Source: Idiomarina zobellii (GTDB lineage: Bacteria > Pseudomonadota > Gammaproteobacteria > Enterobacterales > Alteromonadaceae). Taken from it: a stretch of 64,000 bases of DNA. Both the position numbers and the translations under genes were made by a program. Every line of letters starts with the position of its first letter. The stretch's first letter is position 1. Below the pieces are notes generated by a model, which searched no databases, was not told the origin of the DNA, and worked only from the letters and a program-made list of their open reading frames with translations. Positions 1-8,619 of the stretch are shown here, one piece after another. The DNA lies in NCBI RefSeq assembly GCF_900100855.1, contig NZ_FNCB01000008.1:25468-89467 (forward strand). Direction: 5' to 3'.

Positions 1-1668
1 AATGAAAATAATTTCAGGCTGACCTTCACAGTCTTTCAGGATGTAACCACCACGAGCAATACTTGCTACTTGCTCTTCGTCACGCTCTTGCTGCTGCATT
101 CCCTGACGACTAAACACCAATGCCGACGGTGTTTTACTGCTTTGTATTGCTGCCCCCCAGGCTACTGCGGTTTCCACAGGGTCGCATGGGCGCCAGCATT
201 GCAAGTTCGGTGTTTGACGTAAGTTTGCTAACTGTTCAACCGGTTGGTGTGTGGGACCATCTTCACCCAGGCCAATAGAGTCGTGGGTATACACAAAGAT
301 ACTTGGCTGTTTCATTAACGCCGCCATACGAACCGCATTACGTGCATATTCCATAAACATCAAGAAGGTCGCGCCATAAGCTTTGAAGCCGCCGTGCAGC
401 GTCACACCGTTCATAATGGCCGACATACCAAACTCGCGCACGCCGTAGTAAACATAATTGCCACTAGCGTCGTCTGCGGTAACGCCCTTAGCGCCGTCCC
501 ACAACGTCAGGTTAGAGCCGGCTAAGTCAGCTGAACCGCCTAACAGTTCCGGCAATTTTGGACCCAACTCATTTAATACATTCAGCGACGCTTTACGCGT
601 TGCAATGGCTTCCGGTGCGTTCTGTAGTTTTTGTGCGTAGTCAAAAACGGTTGTCGAGAAGTTTTCCGGCAGCTCGCCATTCAGGCGACGCTTCAACTCT
701 TTTGCGAGCTCTGGGTGCTCTTGTTCATAAGCCACCCAACGCTTGTTCCACGATGACTCCACCGCTGCGCCTTTGTCTTTTGCTGACCACTGCTGATAGA
801 CATCAGCAGGGATTTCAAAGGCATCGTGCGACCAGTTCAACTGTTTGCGAGTAGCTGCAATTTCATCGTCACCCAGAGGTGCGCCATGACAGCTTTCAGA
901 GCCTTGCTTATTCGGCGAACCAAAACCGATAACAGTTTTACAGATAATCAGTGTTGGCTTCTCAGTTTCTGAGCGTGCTTCTTCAATAGCTTGTGTAATT
1001 GCTTGTGCGTCATGACCGTCAACCGCTTCAATAACCTGCCAACCGTAAGACTCAAAGCGCTTAGCAGTATTATCGGTAAACCAGCCTTCAACCTCACCGT
1101 CAATTGAAATACCGTTGTCGTCGTAAAACGCAATCAGCTTGCCAAGACCTAGGGTGCCCGCCAAAGAGCATACCTCATGAGAAATGCCTTCCATCAAGCA
1201 GCCGTCACCCAGGAATGTGTATGTGTGATGGTCGATAATATTGTGGTTTTCGCGATTAAATTGTGCCGCAAGTACTTTCTCTGCCAACGCCATACCAACA
1301 GCATTAGCAATACCCTGACCCAAAGGGCCGGTCGTCGTTTCAATACCAGGGGTATAACCATACTCGGGGTGGCCAGGGGTTTTAGAATCCAGCTGACGGA
1401 ATTGTTTTAAATCATCAATGCCTAAGTCGTAACCCGTCAAATGCAGCAATGAGTATATCAACATAGAGCCATGACCGTTCGACAGCACAAAGCGGTCGCG
1501 ATCAGCCCAGTCCGGGTTATTCGGGTTATGCTTTAGGTAGTCACGCCACAGCACTTCTGCGATATCTGCCATGCCCATTGGCGCGCCGGGGTGTCCCGAC
1601 TTGGCTTTTTGAACTGCGTCCATGCTGAGTGCACGGATGGCATTGGCGAGATATTGACGATCTGACAT
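1..1668 (-). CDS. tkt: transketolase, C-terminus cut off by the window edge
   Basis: Thiamine-diphosphate enzyme of the non-oxidative pentose phosphate pathway that moves two-carbon units between sugar phosphates. Reading the minus strand from the ATG at 1668 gives an open frame of 556 codons to the window edge. It starts [20 protein letters not shown] and carries the substrate/cofactor motifs GHPGAPMG and GDGCLMEG and the segment [14 protein letters not shown], all typical of bacterial transketolase. The family is about 660 residues, so roughly the last 110 lie outside the window. It lies downstream of metK on the same strand. Its Shine-Dalgarno sits inside a long-loop stem immediately upstream of the start (see 1674-1730). 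No frameshift is visible. Confidence 0.97.
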   Translation of the reverse strand, partial: MSDRQYLANAIRALSMDAVQKAKSGHPGAPMGMADIAEVLWRDYLKHNPNNPDWADRDRFVLSNGHGSMLIYSLLHLTGYDLGIDDLKQFRQLDSKTPGHPEYGYTPGIETTTGPLGQGIANAVGMALAEKVLAAQFNRENHNIIDHHTYTFLGDGCLMEGISHEVCSLAGTLGLGKLIAFYDDNGISIDGEVEGWFTDNTAKRFESYGWQVIEAVDGHDAQAITQAIEEARSETEKPTLIICKTVIGFGSPNKQGSESCHGAPLGDDEIAATRKQLNWSHDAFEIPADVYQQWSAKDKGAAVESSWNKRWVAYEQEHPELAKELKRRLNGELPENFSTTVFDYAQKLQNAPEAIATRKASLNVLNELGPKLPELLGGSADLAGSNLTLWDGAKGVTADDASGNYVYYGVREFGMSAIMNGVTLHGGFKAYGATFLMFMEYARNAVRMAALMKQPSIFVYTHDSIGLGEDGPTHQPVEQLANLRQTPNLQCWRPCDPVETAVAWGAAIQSSKTPSALVFSRQGMQQQERDEEQVASIARGGYILKDCEGQPEIIFI

Positions 1669-1673
1669 GAAAA

Positions 1674-1730
1674 ACCCCCTGAGGATGAAGAGCAACTTGC
1701 GATGCGCGTATTCTCCACATTTCAGGGGGT
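1674..1730 (-). promoter_or_regulatory. stem-loop covering the tkt ribosome binding site
   Basis: A perfect 9-bp inverted repeat (ACCCCCTGA at 1674-1682 against TCAGGGGGT at 1722-1730) encloses a 39-nt loop. Read on the minus strand, the 3' arm is the purine-rich tkt Shine-Dalgarno (CAGGGGG), followed by five T residues, a C and the ATG. The structure could end metK transcripts or mask the tkt ribosome binding site. The loop is longer than in a typical intrinsic terminator, so the role is inferred. Confidence 0.5.
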
Positions 1731-1758
1731 ACAAGCAAATTTATTGGTTAATTTCTGG

Positions 1759-2904
1759 CTAAATATCGGCCTGTAAATCGGCAGCCTTGTCCGTTTGTTC
1801 CCATGGCAAGCCATCACGACCAAAGTGCCCGTATGCCGCTGTTTGCTTATAAATAGGACGCTCTAAGTCGAGCATTTTAATTAAGCCATAAGGACGTAAA
1901 TCAAAATGACGGCGCACCAGTGCAATTAATTGCTCCTCTGAGTGCTTAGACGTACCGAAGGTATCAATGCTGATAGAGGTTGGCTCCGCAACACCAATGG
2001 CGTAAGAAATTTGCAGTTCGCAACGCTCCGCTAAACCGGCGGCGACTAAGTTCTTAGCAACATAACGTGCAGCATAAGCCGCACTACGATCCACTTTAGA
2101 TGGGTCTTTACCTGAGAAAGCACCACCACCGTGACGTGCCATACCGCCATAAGTATCGACAATGATCTTACGACCCGTCAGACCGCAGTCACCCATAGGC
2201 CCACCAACGACGAAGCGTCCGGTTGGGTTAATATGGAATTGCGTGTCTTTGGAAATCCACTGCTCCGGCAATACCGGTTTAATAATTTCTTCCATCACCG
2301 CTTCACGCAAAGTTTCCTGAGTAATGTCTTCTCTGTGTTGCGTTGACAGAACCACGGTATCTATGGCGACGGGCTTGCCGTTCTCATAAACAAAAGTCAG
2401 CTGGCTTTTGGCGTCAGGACGTAACCAGTCCAGCGTGCCGTTGTTACGCACTTCCGACTGACGTTGCATCACTCGATGCGCATAAGTAATTGGTGCAGGC
2501 ATTAGAACGGAGGTTTCGTTCGAGGCATAGCCAAACATCAGCCCCTGGTCACCTGCGCCCTGTTCTTCAGGATGAGTACGGTCAACGCCCTGGTTAATAT
2601 CACCACTTTGTTTACCGATGGCGTTTAATACTGCACACGACGCCCCATCAAACCCCATATCGGAATGTCGATAGCCGATGTCTTTGACGGTTTGACGAGC
2701 CAGGTCTTCAACATCAACCCAGGCTTTTGTTGAAATTTCACCGCCAACCAGCACCATGCCGGTTTTAACGTAAGTTTCGCAAGCAACACGGGCTTTAGGG
2801 TCTTTTGCTAAAATGGCGTCTAAAACCGCATCAGATATCTGGTCGGCAATTTTGTCCGGATGCCCTTCGGACACTGACTCTGAAGTAAACAGGTGACGTG
2901 ACAT
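1759..2904 (-). CDS. metK: S-adenosylmethionine synthase
   Basis: Makes S-adenosylmethionine from methionine and ATP in the cytosol. The 381-aa product opens with [20 protein letters not shown], including the ATP-binding GHPDKI segment. It also has the phosphate-binding [19 protein letters not shown] loop and the DQGLMFGYA segment, all diagnostic of MetK, at the usual family length. It is transcribed away from rsmE, and the divergent gap holds tandem octamers resembling MetJ operators (2980-3003), which would fit repression by MetJ with SAM. tkt follows on the same strand after 90 nt. Confidence 0.98.
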   Translation of the reverse strand: MSRHLFTSESVSEGHPDKIADQISDAVLDAILAKDPKARVACETYVKTGMVLVGGEISTKAWVDVEDLARQTVKDIGYRHSDMGFDGASCAVLNAIGKQSGDINQGVDRTHPEEQGAGDQGLMFGYASNETSVLMPAPITYAHRVMQRQSEVRNNGTLDWLRPDAKSQLTFVYENGKPVAIDTVVLSTQHREDITQETLREAVMEEIIKPVLPEQWISKDTQFHINPTGRFVVGGPMGDCGLTGRKIIVDTYGGMARHGGGAFSGKDPSKVDRSAAYAARYVAKNLVAAGLAERCELQISYAIGVAEPTSISIDTFGTSKHSEEQLIALVRRHFDLRPYGLIKMLDLERPIYKQTAAYGHFGRDGLPWEQTDKAADLQADI

Positions 2905-2979
2905 ATGCCCACTATTCCTTTATTTTGATGAAATCACTCAATACTGGTTGCATAATGTAACCGATCACTCTGTTTTTTT

Positions 2980-3003
2980 CTACTTCTGGACGTCTAAAAG
3001 TCC
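2980..3003. promoter_or_regulatory. three tandem Met-box-like octamers (putative MetJ operator)
   Basis: Three adjacent 8-mers, CTACTTCT, GGACGTCT and AAAAGTCC, match the Met-box consensus AGACGTCT at 5, 7 and 5 of 8 positions. MetJ is known to bind two or more tandem 8-bp boxes. The array lies about 75 bp upstream of the metK start, just upstream of a possible metK -10 (near 2953-2958), and within 20 bp of the rsmE start. Operator assignment is inferred from sequence and position. Confidence 0.55.
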
Positions 3004-3019
3004 GAATAAGGCGAATAGC

Positions 3020-3751
3020 ATGCGAGTACCGCGGATCTATCACCCTGATCCCATCGACCTAAACGTTGAAGCCGAACTGAGTGCTGACGGTTTTCAACAC
3101 TTGATCAAAGTGCTGCGTTTAAACGTAAACGATAGCATTGTCCTATTCAATGGGGACGGCAGAAACTACCCGGCAACCATCACTCATGTTGCCAAAAAGT
3201 CTGCATCCTTTAAGGCAACCGCAGCCGAAGCGAACGATATTGAATCTCCGGTTCATGTGCACTTAGGACAAGTTATTTCGCGTGGCGACCGTATGGACTT
3301 CGTGTTGCAAAAATCAGTGGAACTGGGGGTCAGCGAAATTACGCCGTTGTTTAGCGAGCGCTGCGGCGTAAAGCTCAGCGGTGACAGGCTCGAAAAAAAA
3401 CAGCAACAATGGCAGAAAATAGTGCGCTCGGCTTGTGAGCAGTGCGGCCGCAGTGTAGTACCGGACGTTAAACCGGCACAGACGCTGGAAAACTTTATAA
3501 ACAACAGCTTTGACGGCTTGCGGTTAACGCTCGATCCAACAGCAGAACAGCCGCTGTCATCTTATACTCAAGCTGACAAGGGTATTCAGTTACTGATTGG
3601 TCCCGAAGGCGGTTTTACCGATGACGAAGTCAGCAACGCGGCAAGCCAGGGCTTTAAACCCATGAAGTTAGGCCCAAGAATATTAAGAACAGAAACCGCA
3701 GCGCTCTCTGCTTTAACCGCTGTGCAGTATCAGTTTGGCGATTTACGCTAA
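3020..3751 (+). CDS. rsmE: 16S rRNA (uracil(1498)-N(3))-methyltransferase
   Basis: SPOUT-fold enzyme that methylates U1498 of 16S rRNA using SAM. The start at 3020 gives MRVPRIYHPDP, the expected RsmE N-terminus. An upstream in-frame ATG at 2948 would add 24 residues unlike the family and run through the putative Met boxes. The 243-aa protein has the C-terminal knot signatures LIGPEGGFTDDEV (about 191-203) and LGPRILRTETAAL (about 218-230), which form the SAM site. gshB follows after 10 nt, so the two are probably co-transcribed. Confidence 0.95.
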   Translation: MRVPRIYHPDPIDLNVEAELSADGFQHLIKVLRLNVNDSIVLFNGDGRNYPATITHVAKKSASFKATAAEANDIESPVHVHLGQVISRGDRMDFVLQKSVELGVSEITPLFSERCGVKLSGDRLEKKQQQWQKIVRSACEQCGRSVVPDVKPAQTLENFINNSFDGLRLTLDPTAEQPLSSYTQADKGIQLLIGPEGGFTDDEVSNAASQGFKPMKLGPRILRTETAALSALTAVQYQFGDLR

Positions 3752-3761
3752 AGGAGTTTAT

Positions 3762-4706
3762 ATGAAAAAGTTAGCAATGGTGATGGACCCTATCGCCGAC
3801 GTAAAGACCGAGAAAGATACCAGCTTCCGCTTATTACTCGAGGCACAAGCGCGCGGTTATCAATGCTTCTACCTGGAGCTGGGCGACTTAGTTATCGACA
3901 ACGGAAACCCGATGGCGTTCGCACAGGAGGTCACTGTCCGCGACCAAAAAACTGACTTTTATGACCTTGGTGACAGCGAATACCTGCCTTTGGAAAGCTT
4001 CGATGTCATTATGATGCGCAAAGATCCGCCGTTTGACAGCGAATTCCTTTATGCCACGCACATATTAGAGCTTGCCGAACATCGTGGCAGCCTGGTAGTG
4101 AATAAGCCGCAAAGCCTTCGTGACTGTAATGAAAAGCTGTTCACCTCGTGGTTTGCGGACGCTATTGCTGACACCGTGGTCAGTGCCCGTGCAGACGTTA
4201 TAAAAGCATTCCACAAAAAGCACGGCGATGTCATTTTGAAGCCGTTGGACGGCATGGGCGGCGCTTCAATTTTTAAAGTCACCGAAGACGGTAACAACCT
4301 GAGCGTTATTATTGAGACCCTCACCGAGAAAGGCCAGCGCTACGCCATGGCTCAGAAATATTTGCCGGAAATTAAAGACGGTGACAAGCGCATTCTGATT
4401 ATTGATGGTGAGCCGGTGCCTTACTCATTAGCTCGTATTCCCAGCGCCGGTGAAACTCGCGGTAATTTAGCGGCAGGCGGCAGCGGTCGCGCACAGCCGC
4501 TTTCCGACAGTGACTGGGCGCTAGCACGTAAAGTTGGACCTGAACTGAAAAAAAGAGGCCTTATTTTGGTTGGTCTGGATGTCATTGGCGACCGTATAAC
4601 AGAAATAAACGTAACCAGCCCAACCTGCATGCGGGAAATTGAAAACGCTTACGATATCAATATTGCCGAATTGGTGTTTGAAGCTGCCGAGTCGAAATTA
4701 AATTGA
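3762..4706 (+). CDS. gshB: glutathione synthetase
   Basis: ATP-grasp ligase joining gamma-glutamylcysteine and glycine, the second step of glutathione synthesis. The ATG at 3762 sits seven bases after AGGAG and gives MKKLAMVMDPIADVKTEKDT, the normal family start; a longer frame from 3735 overlaps rsmE and is unlikely. The 314 residues match E. coli GshB in length. Recognisable segments are the ATP-grasp stretch LKPLDGMGGASIF and the C-terminal EINVTSPTCMREIE. It sits between rsmE and yqgE, an order common in gammaproteobacteria. Confidence 0.97.
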   Translation: MKKLAMVMDPIADVKTEKDTSFRLLLEAQARGYQCFYLELGDLVIDNGNPMAFAQEVTVRDQKTDFYDLGDSEYLPLESFDVIMMRKDPPFDSEFLYATHILELAEHRGSLVVNKPQSLRDCNEKLFTSWFADAIADTVVSARADVIKAFHKKHGDVILKPLDGMGGASIFKVTEDGNNLSVIIETLTEKGQRYAMAQKYLPEIKDGDKRILIIDGEPVPYSLARIPSAGETRGNLAAGGSGRAQPLSDSDWALARKVGPELKKRGLILVGLDVIGDRITEINVTSPTCMREIENAYDINIAELVFEAAESKLN

Positions 4707-4766
4707 ATTTCCTCTTTGCGCCCCCATATCGAAAGTAGAGATTATCGTTAAGGAGTCGGTGAATCG

Positions 4767-5324
4767 ATGAACAGCTTACAAAACCATTTTTTGATAGCAA
4801 CACCCATGCTAAACGATCCAGCGTTTAAACGGACCGTTACCTACATTTGTGAGCACAATGAAGAGGGCGCTATGGGGCTGGTCATTAACCAGCCTGCGGA
4901 GCTCAGCGTAACATCGTTACTGGATAAATTAGAAATTGTTTACCCGGATAACAACGAGTATCTGCAAGGCCAGGTTTATCAAGGCGGCCCTGTCGGTCGC
5001 GAGCGTGGTTTTGTCATTCACCCGCCACAAGACAATTGGCGCGCCAGCTTAAAAATGAGCGACGATATTATGGTCACCACATCGCGTGATATTTTGGAGG
5101 CGCTGGGCTCCTCGGCCGCACCGCAGCACTTTTTGCTGACACTGGGTTACGCGGGTTGGGAAGCAGGCCAACTAGAAGAGGAAATGGAAGAGAACTCTTG
5201 GTTAGCGATACCTGCCGACCCTGAGCTTTTATTCAATACTCCTGTCAGTGAACGGTGGCAAAAAGCAACCGAGAAGCTCGGTTTCGATGTTTGGAAATTG
5301 GCGCCTGACGTAGGACACGCATGA
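4767..5324 (+). CDS. yqgE: YqgE/AlgH family protein (UPF0301, DUF179)
   Basis: Conserved protein of unknown biochemical role; the AlgH name comes from an alginate regulator locus in Pseudomonas. The 185-aa sequence opens [20 protein letters not shown] and contains [10 protein letters not shown] and [15 protein letters not shown], the hallmark blocks of DUF179. A good AAGGAG lies upstream of the ATG. The stop overlaps the ruvX start by 4 nt (ATGA), so the pair is translationally coupled, as in many relatives. No signal peptide or membrane segment is seen. Confidence 0.93.
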   Translation: MNSLQNHFLIATPMLNDPAFKRTVTYICEHNEEGAMGLVINQPAELSVTSLLDKLEIVYPDNNEYLQGQVYQGGPVGRERGFVIHPPQDNWRASLKMSDDIMVTTSRDILEALGSSAAPQHFLLTLGYAGWEAGQLEEEMEENSWLAIPADPELLFNTPVSERWQKATEKLGFDVWKLAPDVGHA

Positions 5325-5755
5325 GCACAATAATTGGCTTTGACTTTGGCACCAAAAGTATCGGAGTCGCCGTTGGTCAAAGTGTTACCGGGACAGCGTC
5401 ACCGCTTAGCGCTTTAAAAGCCAAAGACGGCATTCCTAACTGGGACGCTATAGAGCAGTTATTTAAAGAGTGGCAGCCAGAGCGCCTGGTTGTGGGGCTA
5501 CCTTTAAATATGGATGGTAGCGAGCAACCACTGACCCAACGTGCCAAAAAGTTCGGTAATCGCTTACATGGACGTTTCGGCTTGCCCGTATCTTTTCAAG
5601 ACGAACGGTTGACTTCAACGGCTGCACGCGAAGAGCTATTTAACAGCGGCGGCTATAAAAAGCTCGAAAAAGGACTTGTCGATAGTCAAGCCGCACTGCT
5701 AATTGTCGAGGATTTCTTGAGCAATTCTTTGCCAACCAGCGATAATTCGTTATAG
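5321..5755 (+). CDS. ruvX: Holliday junction resolvase-like protein, pre-16S rRNA nuclease
   Basis: YqgF-type RNase H-fold protein, linked in E. coli to 5'-end maturation of 16S rRNA and also called a putative Holliday junction resolvase. The 144-aa product shows the three acidic signatures: [16 protein letters not shown] near the N-terminus, FQDERLTS in the middle and [16 protein letters not shown] at the C-terminus. It overlaps yqgE by 4 nt. A sigma70-like promoter for the next gene runs through its last codons and stop. Confidence 0.95.
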   Translation: MSTIIGFDFGTKSIGVAVGQSVTGTASPLSALKAKDGIPNWDAIEQLFKEWQPERLVVGLPLNMDGSEQPLTQRAKKFGNRLHGRFGLPVSFQDERLTSTAAREELFNSGGYKKLEKGLVDSQAALLIVEDFLSNSLPTSDNSL

Positions 5756-5756
5756 T
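5729..5756 (+). promoter_or_regulatory. sigma70-like promoter at the end of ruvX
   Basis: TTGCCA (5729-5734) and TATAGT (5751-5756) are separated by 16 nt and each differs from the sigma70 consensus by one base. The -10 overlaps the ruvX stop codon. Transcription would begin near 5763, leaving about a 30-nt leader before the TTG start at 5793. Predicted from sequence only. Confidence 0.55.
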
Positions 5757-5792
5757 GTGCTCAGTAATCAGTTGATGTGACAGGAGCTGACC

Positions 5793-6083
5793 TTGTTTGG
5801 TAACGAAGAACCGTATTCAGTTACGGGCAATACAATTCTCTTAAAAGATGAAAATAAAAAACTTCTCTTAATTACTGGGCCTAAATACGACAACATTCTC
5901 GTATCGCGCAGTGGCGTTGAGTTTACTGACCTTCCGCCAGAGCGTAGACCGGGGCTTAGACTGGTGTCTTTATTAGAAGTCTTTAAGAAAGAAAAAACCT
6001 ACTTTTTTGTCCGTGCGGGCGGTGTCGAGTACCAAATCGACCTTAAATTCGAAGAAAGCCCCATTACGGAAATGAAGTTTTAA
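5793..6083 (+). CDS. unrecognised 96-aa protein
   Basis: I do not recognise the family. The frame begins at a TTG preceded by CAGGAGCTGACC, a good Shine-Dalgarno, and no ATG is available at that end. The protein is small, probably soluble and beta-rich: short alternating segments such as TILLKDENKKLLLITG and TYFFVRAGGVEYQIDL, with a central FTDLPPERRPG turn. No signal peptide, membrane helix or cysteine is seen. It has its own likely promoter in the ruvX tail and is followed after 19 nt by a secreted transglutaminase-like gene, so the two may be co-transcribed. Base composition looks like its neighbours. Confidence 0.75.
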   Translation: MFGNEEPYSVTGNTILLKDENKKLLLITGPKYDNILVSRSGVEFTDLPPERRPGLRLVSLLEVFKKEKTYFFVRAGGVEYQIDLKFEESPITEMKF

Positions 6084-6102
6084 GGACGTTAAGGAAGCCA
6101 GC

Positions 6103-7071
6103 GTGACACATCATAACGGTGCGTTTTTCTGGCTTTCTCTCAGTTTTTTACTGTTATTTTCCTCGAGCAGCCTTGCTCAATCTTTTTTTCAGCTTGATGA
6201 AAAAGACAACCAACTCCACTTTTCGTATCACTGGGACGACTTCGATGGTAATCAAAACGCCATAGAGTTTTCCGCCCACAAAAAAGACTTCCTGGAACCC
6301 TTAAAGCGTTACCGCGGATTTAATCGTGAACGCAGTCAGCGTGAATTAAGCCGCCAGCTCAATCGATACATTCGCCAGCAAAATTGGCGAGGTATTCAAG
6401 CAAAACTAACCCCCAGGCAGCAAAGCGTGCAACTAGTGACAAGTCGGGCGAGAAATCAAGAGCAGCAAACTCAGCTCGAACAGTACAAGAGACGCTTGCG
6501 CGAGTACTACAATGAGCGTTGGATTGACTATCTGGATTCTAATTTCTACGAAAGTATCTCACTGCCACCTGGAGAGCGAGGTATCATTCCAGACCATGCC
6601 GCTATAGCCAGTGAAATGGAGAACGTCATAAAGCCGCTAATTAATGCGATTGGCGAGCAGTTGGGTGACAATACACAGCGAAATTACATTAATTATGTGA
6701 CCAGTTTCCTACAGCAAATACCTTACAACGAATTGACCAACAAACTCGACAGCCGCGGCGATGGCTTTACTCCACCGAATCAACTGATTTATTACAACCA
6801 AGGCGATTGCGACAGCAAAGTGACGCTAATGACGGCTATTATGCGTAACATTATCAATAACGCTAAAATGGCAATTATTTACTTACCCGAGCATGCGGTT
6901 TTCGGCATTAATATGAGCAAGCGTGATAATGACACGACCATTGAGCATGAAGGCATTCAATACGTGCTGGTTGATGTTACCGGCCCCGCCGCTATGCCGG
7001 CGGGAACCGTAGGTGAAGATACTGAGTTTCATATTCGTACCGGTCAGTACACTGTAAAACCCGTGAATTAA
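6103..7071 (+). CDS. secreted transglutaminase-like cysteine protease family protein
   Basis: Starts at a GTG seven bases after AAGGAAG. Residues 1-25 form a signal peptide (hydrophobic core FFWLSLSFLLLFSSSSLAQS), so the product is probably periplasmic. A charged, Gln/Arg-rich middle (about 60-145) looks helical. The C-terminal third has a transglutaminase-like core with a recognisable Cys-His-Asp triad: Cys236 in QGDCDSK, His264 in LPEHAVFG and Asp291 in YVLVDVTGP. Family knowledge allows either peptidase or amide-transfer activity; the substrate is unknown. It is convergent with phoH, with only 10 nt between the stops. Confidence 0.8.
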   Translation: MTHHNGAFFWLSLSFLLLFSSSSLAQSFFQLDEKDNQLHFSYHWDDFDGNQNAIEFSAHKKDFLEPLKRYRGFNRERSQRELSRQLNRYIRQQNWRGIQAKLTPRQQSVQLVTSRARNQEQQTQLEQYKRRLREYYNERWIDYLDSNFYESISLPPGERGIIPDHAAIASEMENVIKPLINAIGEQLGDNTQRNYINYVTSFLQQIPYNELTNKLDSRGDGFTPPNQLIYYNQGDCDSKVTLMTAIMRNIINNAKMAIIYLPEHAVFGINMSKRDNDTTIEHEGIQYVLVDVTGPAAMPAGTVGEDTEFHIRTGQYTVKPVN

Positions 7072-7081
7072 TTTCCCCGCT

Positions 7082-8476
7082 TTATAAATGCTCTTCCGCA
7101 AATTGTGCCAAGGAGCTGCGTACCACACCGTTTAAGTTAACAGTCGCACTGCCCGGGTAATCTTTAAAACGTTCCACAATATAAGTCAGGCCCGATGTGA
7201 CCGCGGTTAAGTAATAACTGTCTATTTGCGCCAGGTTCCCCGATACAATCAATTTCGTGTTCTCCCCACAGCGAGTTATGAGTGTTTTAAGCTGTGAGGC
7301 CGTTAAATTCTGCGCTTCATCCAGAATGACAATGGCGTTTTGAATACTGCGTCCACGCATAAAGTTTAAAGACTTAAACTGAATGTTCGCCTTTTTCATA
7401 ATGTAGCTAAGACTCGACTCCATGCTTTCATCATGCTTGTGTAAAGCTTCCAGTGAGTCGGTAATAGCCGATAGCCAAGGTGCCATTTTTTCTTCTTCCG
7501 TACCTGGCAAATAGCCTATCGACTCAGCAATTTCCGGCGTATTGCGGGTCACAATAATTTTTTCATAAATGCCCTGCTCGACTACCATTTGCAAAGCCGC
7601 CGAAAGCGCCAAAAAGGTTTTTCCGCTCCCGGCAGGCCCCGTTAGAATGACCATATCCATATGGGTGTCTAATAAAGCATGCAGCGCCATTGCCTGATAG
7701 ATATTTTTTGGTCGCACTCCCCAGGCGTCATACGACATTAACCGTTCAACGCCTAAGTCCATAAGGGTTACCGAGTCTTTGTCGTAGGTATCCACCCGGG
7801 CCGCAAAGCTGCTGGTTTCATCAATAATATATTCGTTGGCAAAAACCTGCGGCAGCAGCTCACGCCCCATTGTATGGTAGGCATCGCGTCCTTCCTGATG
7901 GGTTTCCACGCTACCGACCTGCGACCAGAAATCCCCTTCAAATTTATAAAAGCCTTTGGTCAGTAAGCGAATATCGTCAATAAGCTGATCGGTACGGTAG
8001 TCTTCGACATATTTCATGCCCGCGCCTTTGGCTTTCAGACGCATATTAATGTCTTTTGTCACCAGCACGACTTCTGCCGGAGATTTATCTTTTTGAATTT
8101 CCAGTGCAGCCTGAATAATACGGTGGTCATTCTCGGACAAAGACAGAACCGACTCGTTTTGTTCCAACTGATAATCCGGGAATATTGCCAACGTGCCTTG
8201 AGCGTTGTGCTCGCCGTGCATACGGCTGAGTTTTACACCATCAATAATTTCATCCGGCCGAGCCTCTTTTAATGCCTCTTCTAAAGAACGAATCGCCACC
8301 CTCGCCTCACGGCTGACGTCTTTATTTCGGTCTTTAATTTTGTCGAGTTCTTCGAGAACAACCATTGGAATAATAACGTTGTGCTCGTCGAAGTTGAGGA
8401 AGGCAAGAGGGTCATGCAGTAGAATGTTGGTGTCGAGGATGAAGTATTTACCCGCTTTATTTTCAGACATAGGCAT
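7082..8476 (-). CDS. PhoH family protein with N-terminal PIN domain
   Basis: A two-domain protein of 464 aa: an N-terminal PIN-type nuclease domain (YFILDTNILLHDP near residue 12, with later acidic residues) and a C-terminal PhoH ATPase domain with Walker A GPAGSGKTFLAL and Walker B VILDEAQNLT. This is the PhoH2/YlaK-like arrangement, associated with RNA unwinding and cleavage in relatives. It starts at either of two ATGs six bases apart (8476 or 8470); the AAAGG upstream sits better spaced for the second. It is distinct from the short PhoL protein found beside ybeY. It is transcribed divergently from rapA. Confidence 0.9.
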   Translation of the reverse strand: MPMSENKAGKYFILDTNILLHDPLAFLNFDEHNVIIPMVVLEELDKIKDRNKDVSREARVAIRSLEEALKEARPDEIIDGVKLSRMHGEHNAQGTLAIFPDYQLEQNESVLSLSENDHRIIQAALEIQKDKSPAEVVLVTKDINMRLKAKGAGMKYVEDYRTDQLIDDIRLLTKGFYKFEGDFWSQVGSVETHQEGRDAYHTMGRELLPQVFANEYIIDETSSFAARVDTYDKDSVTLMDLGVERLMSYDAWGVRPKNIYQAMALHALLDTHMDMVILTGPAGSGKTFLALSAALQMVVEQGIYEKIIVTRNTPEIAESIGYLPGTEEEKMAPWLSAITDSLEALHKHDESMESSLSYIMKKANIQFKSLNFMRGRSIQNAIVILDEAQNLTASQLKTLITRCGENTKLIVSGNLAQIDSYYLTAVTSGLTYIVERFKDYPGSATVNLNGVVRSSLAQFAEEHL

Positions 8477-8619
8477 TTACCTTTTGTCGTTACTGTTTAA
8501 TTACAGCTTAGCCTAAAATTAATGACAAAATAGTGACACAGAGAAAATTTTTTTCTCGGAATTTTTCGGTGAATTCAGTACCATTGCCGCCCTTAAATAA
8601 AGCGATTGGGAGTTCTGCA

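Noticed and set aside
458..1410. Several short plus-strand open frames over the transketolase region
   Set aside because: They are antisense shadows of the partial tkt gene; transketolase motifs read continuously on the minus strand.
2948..3019. 24-residue N-terminal extension of rsmE
   Set aside because: Overlaps the putative metK operator region and is unlike RsmE; the ATG at 3020 gives the conserved start.
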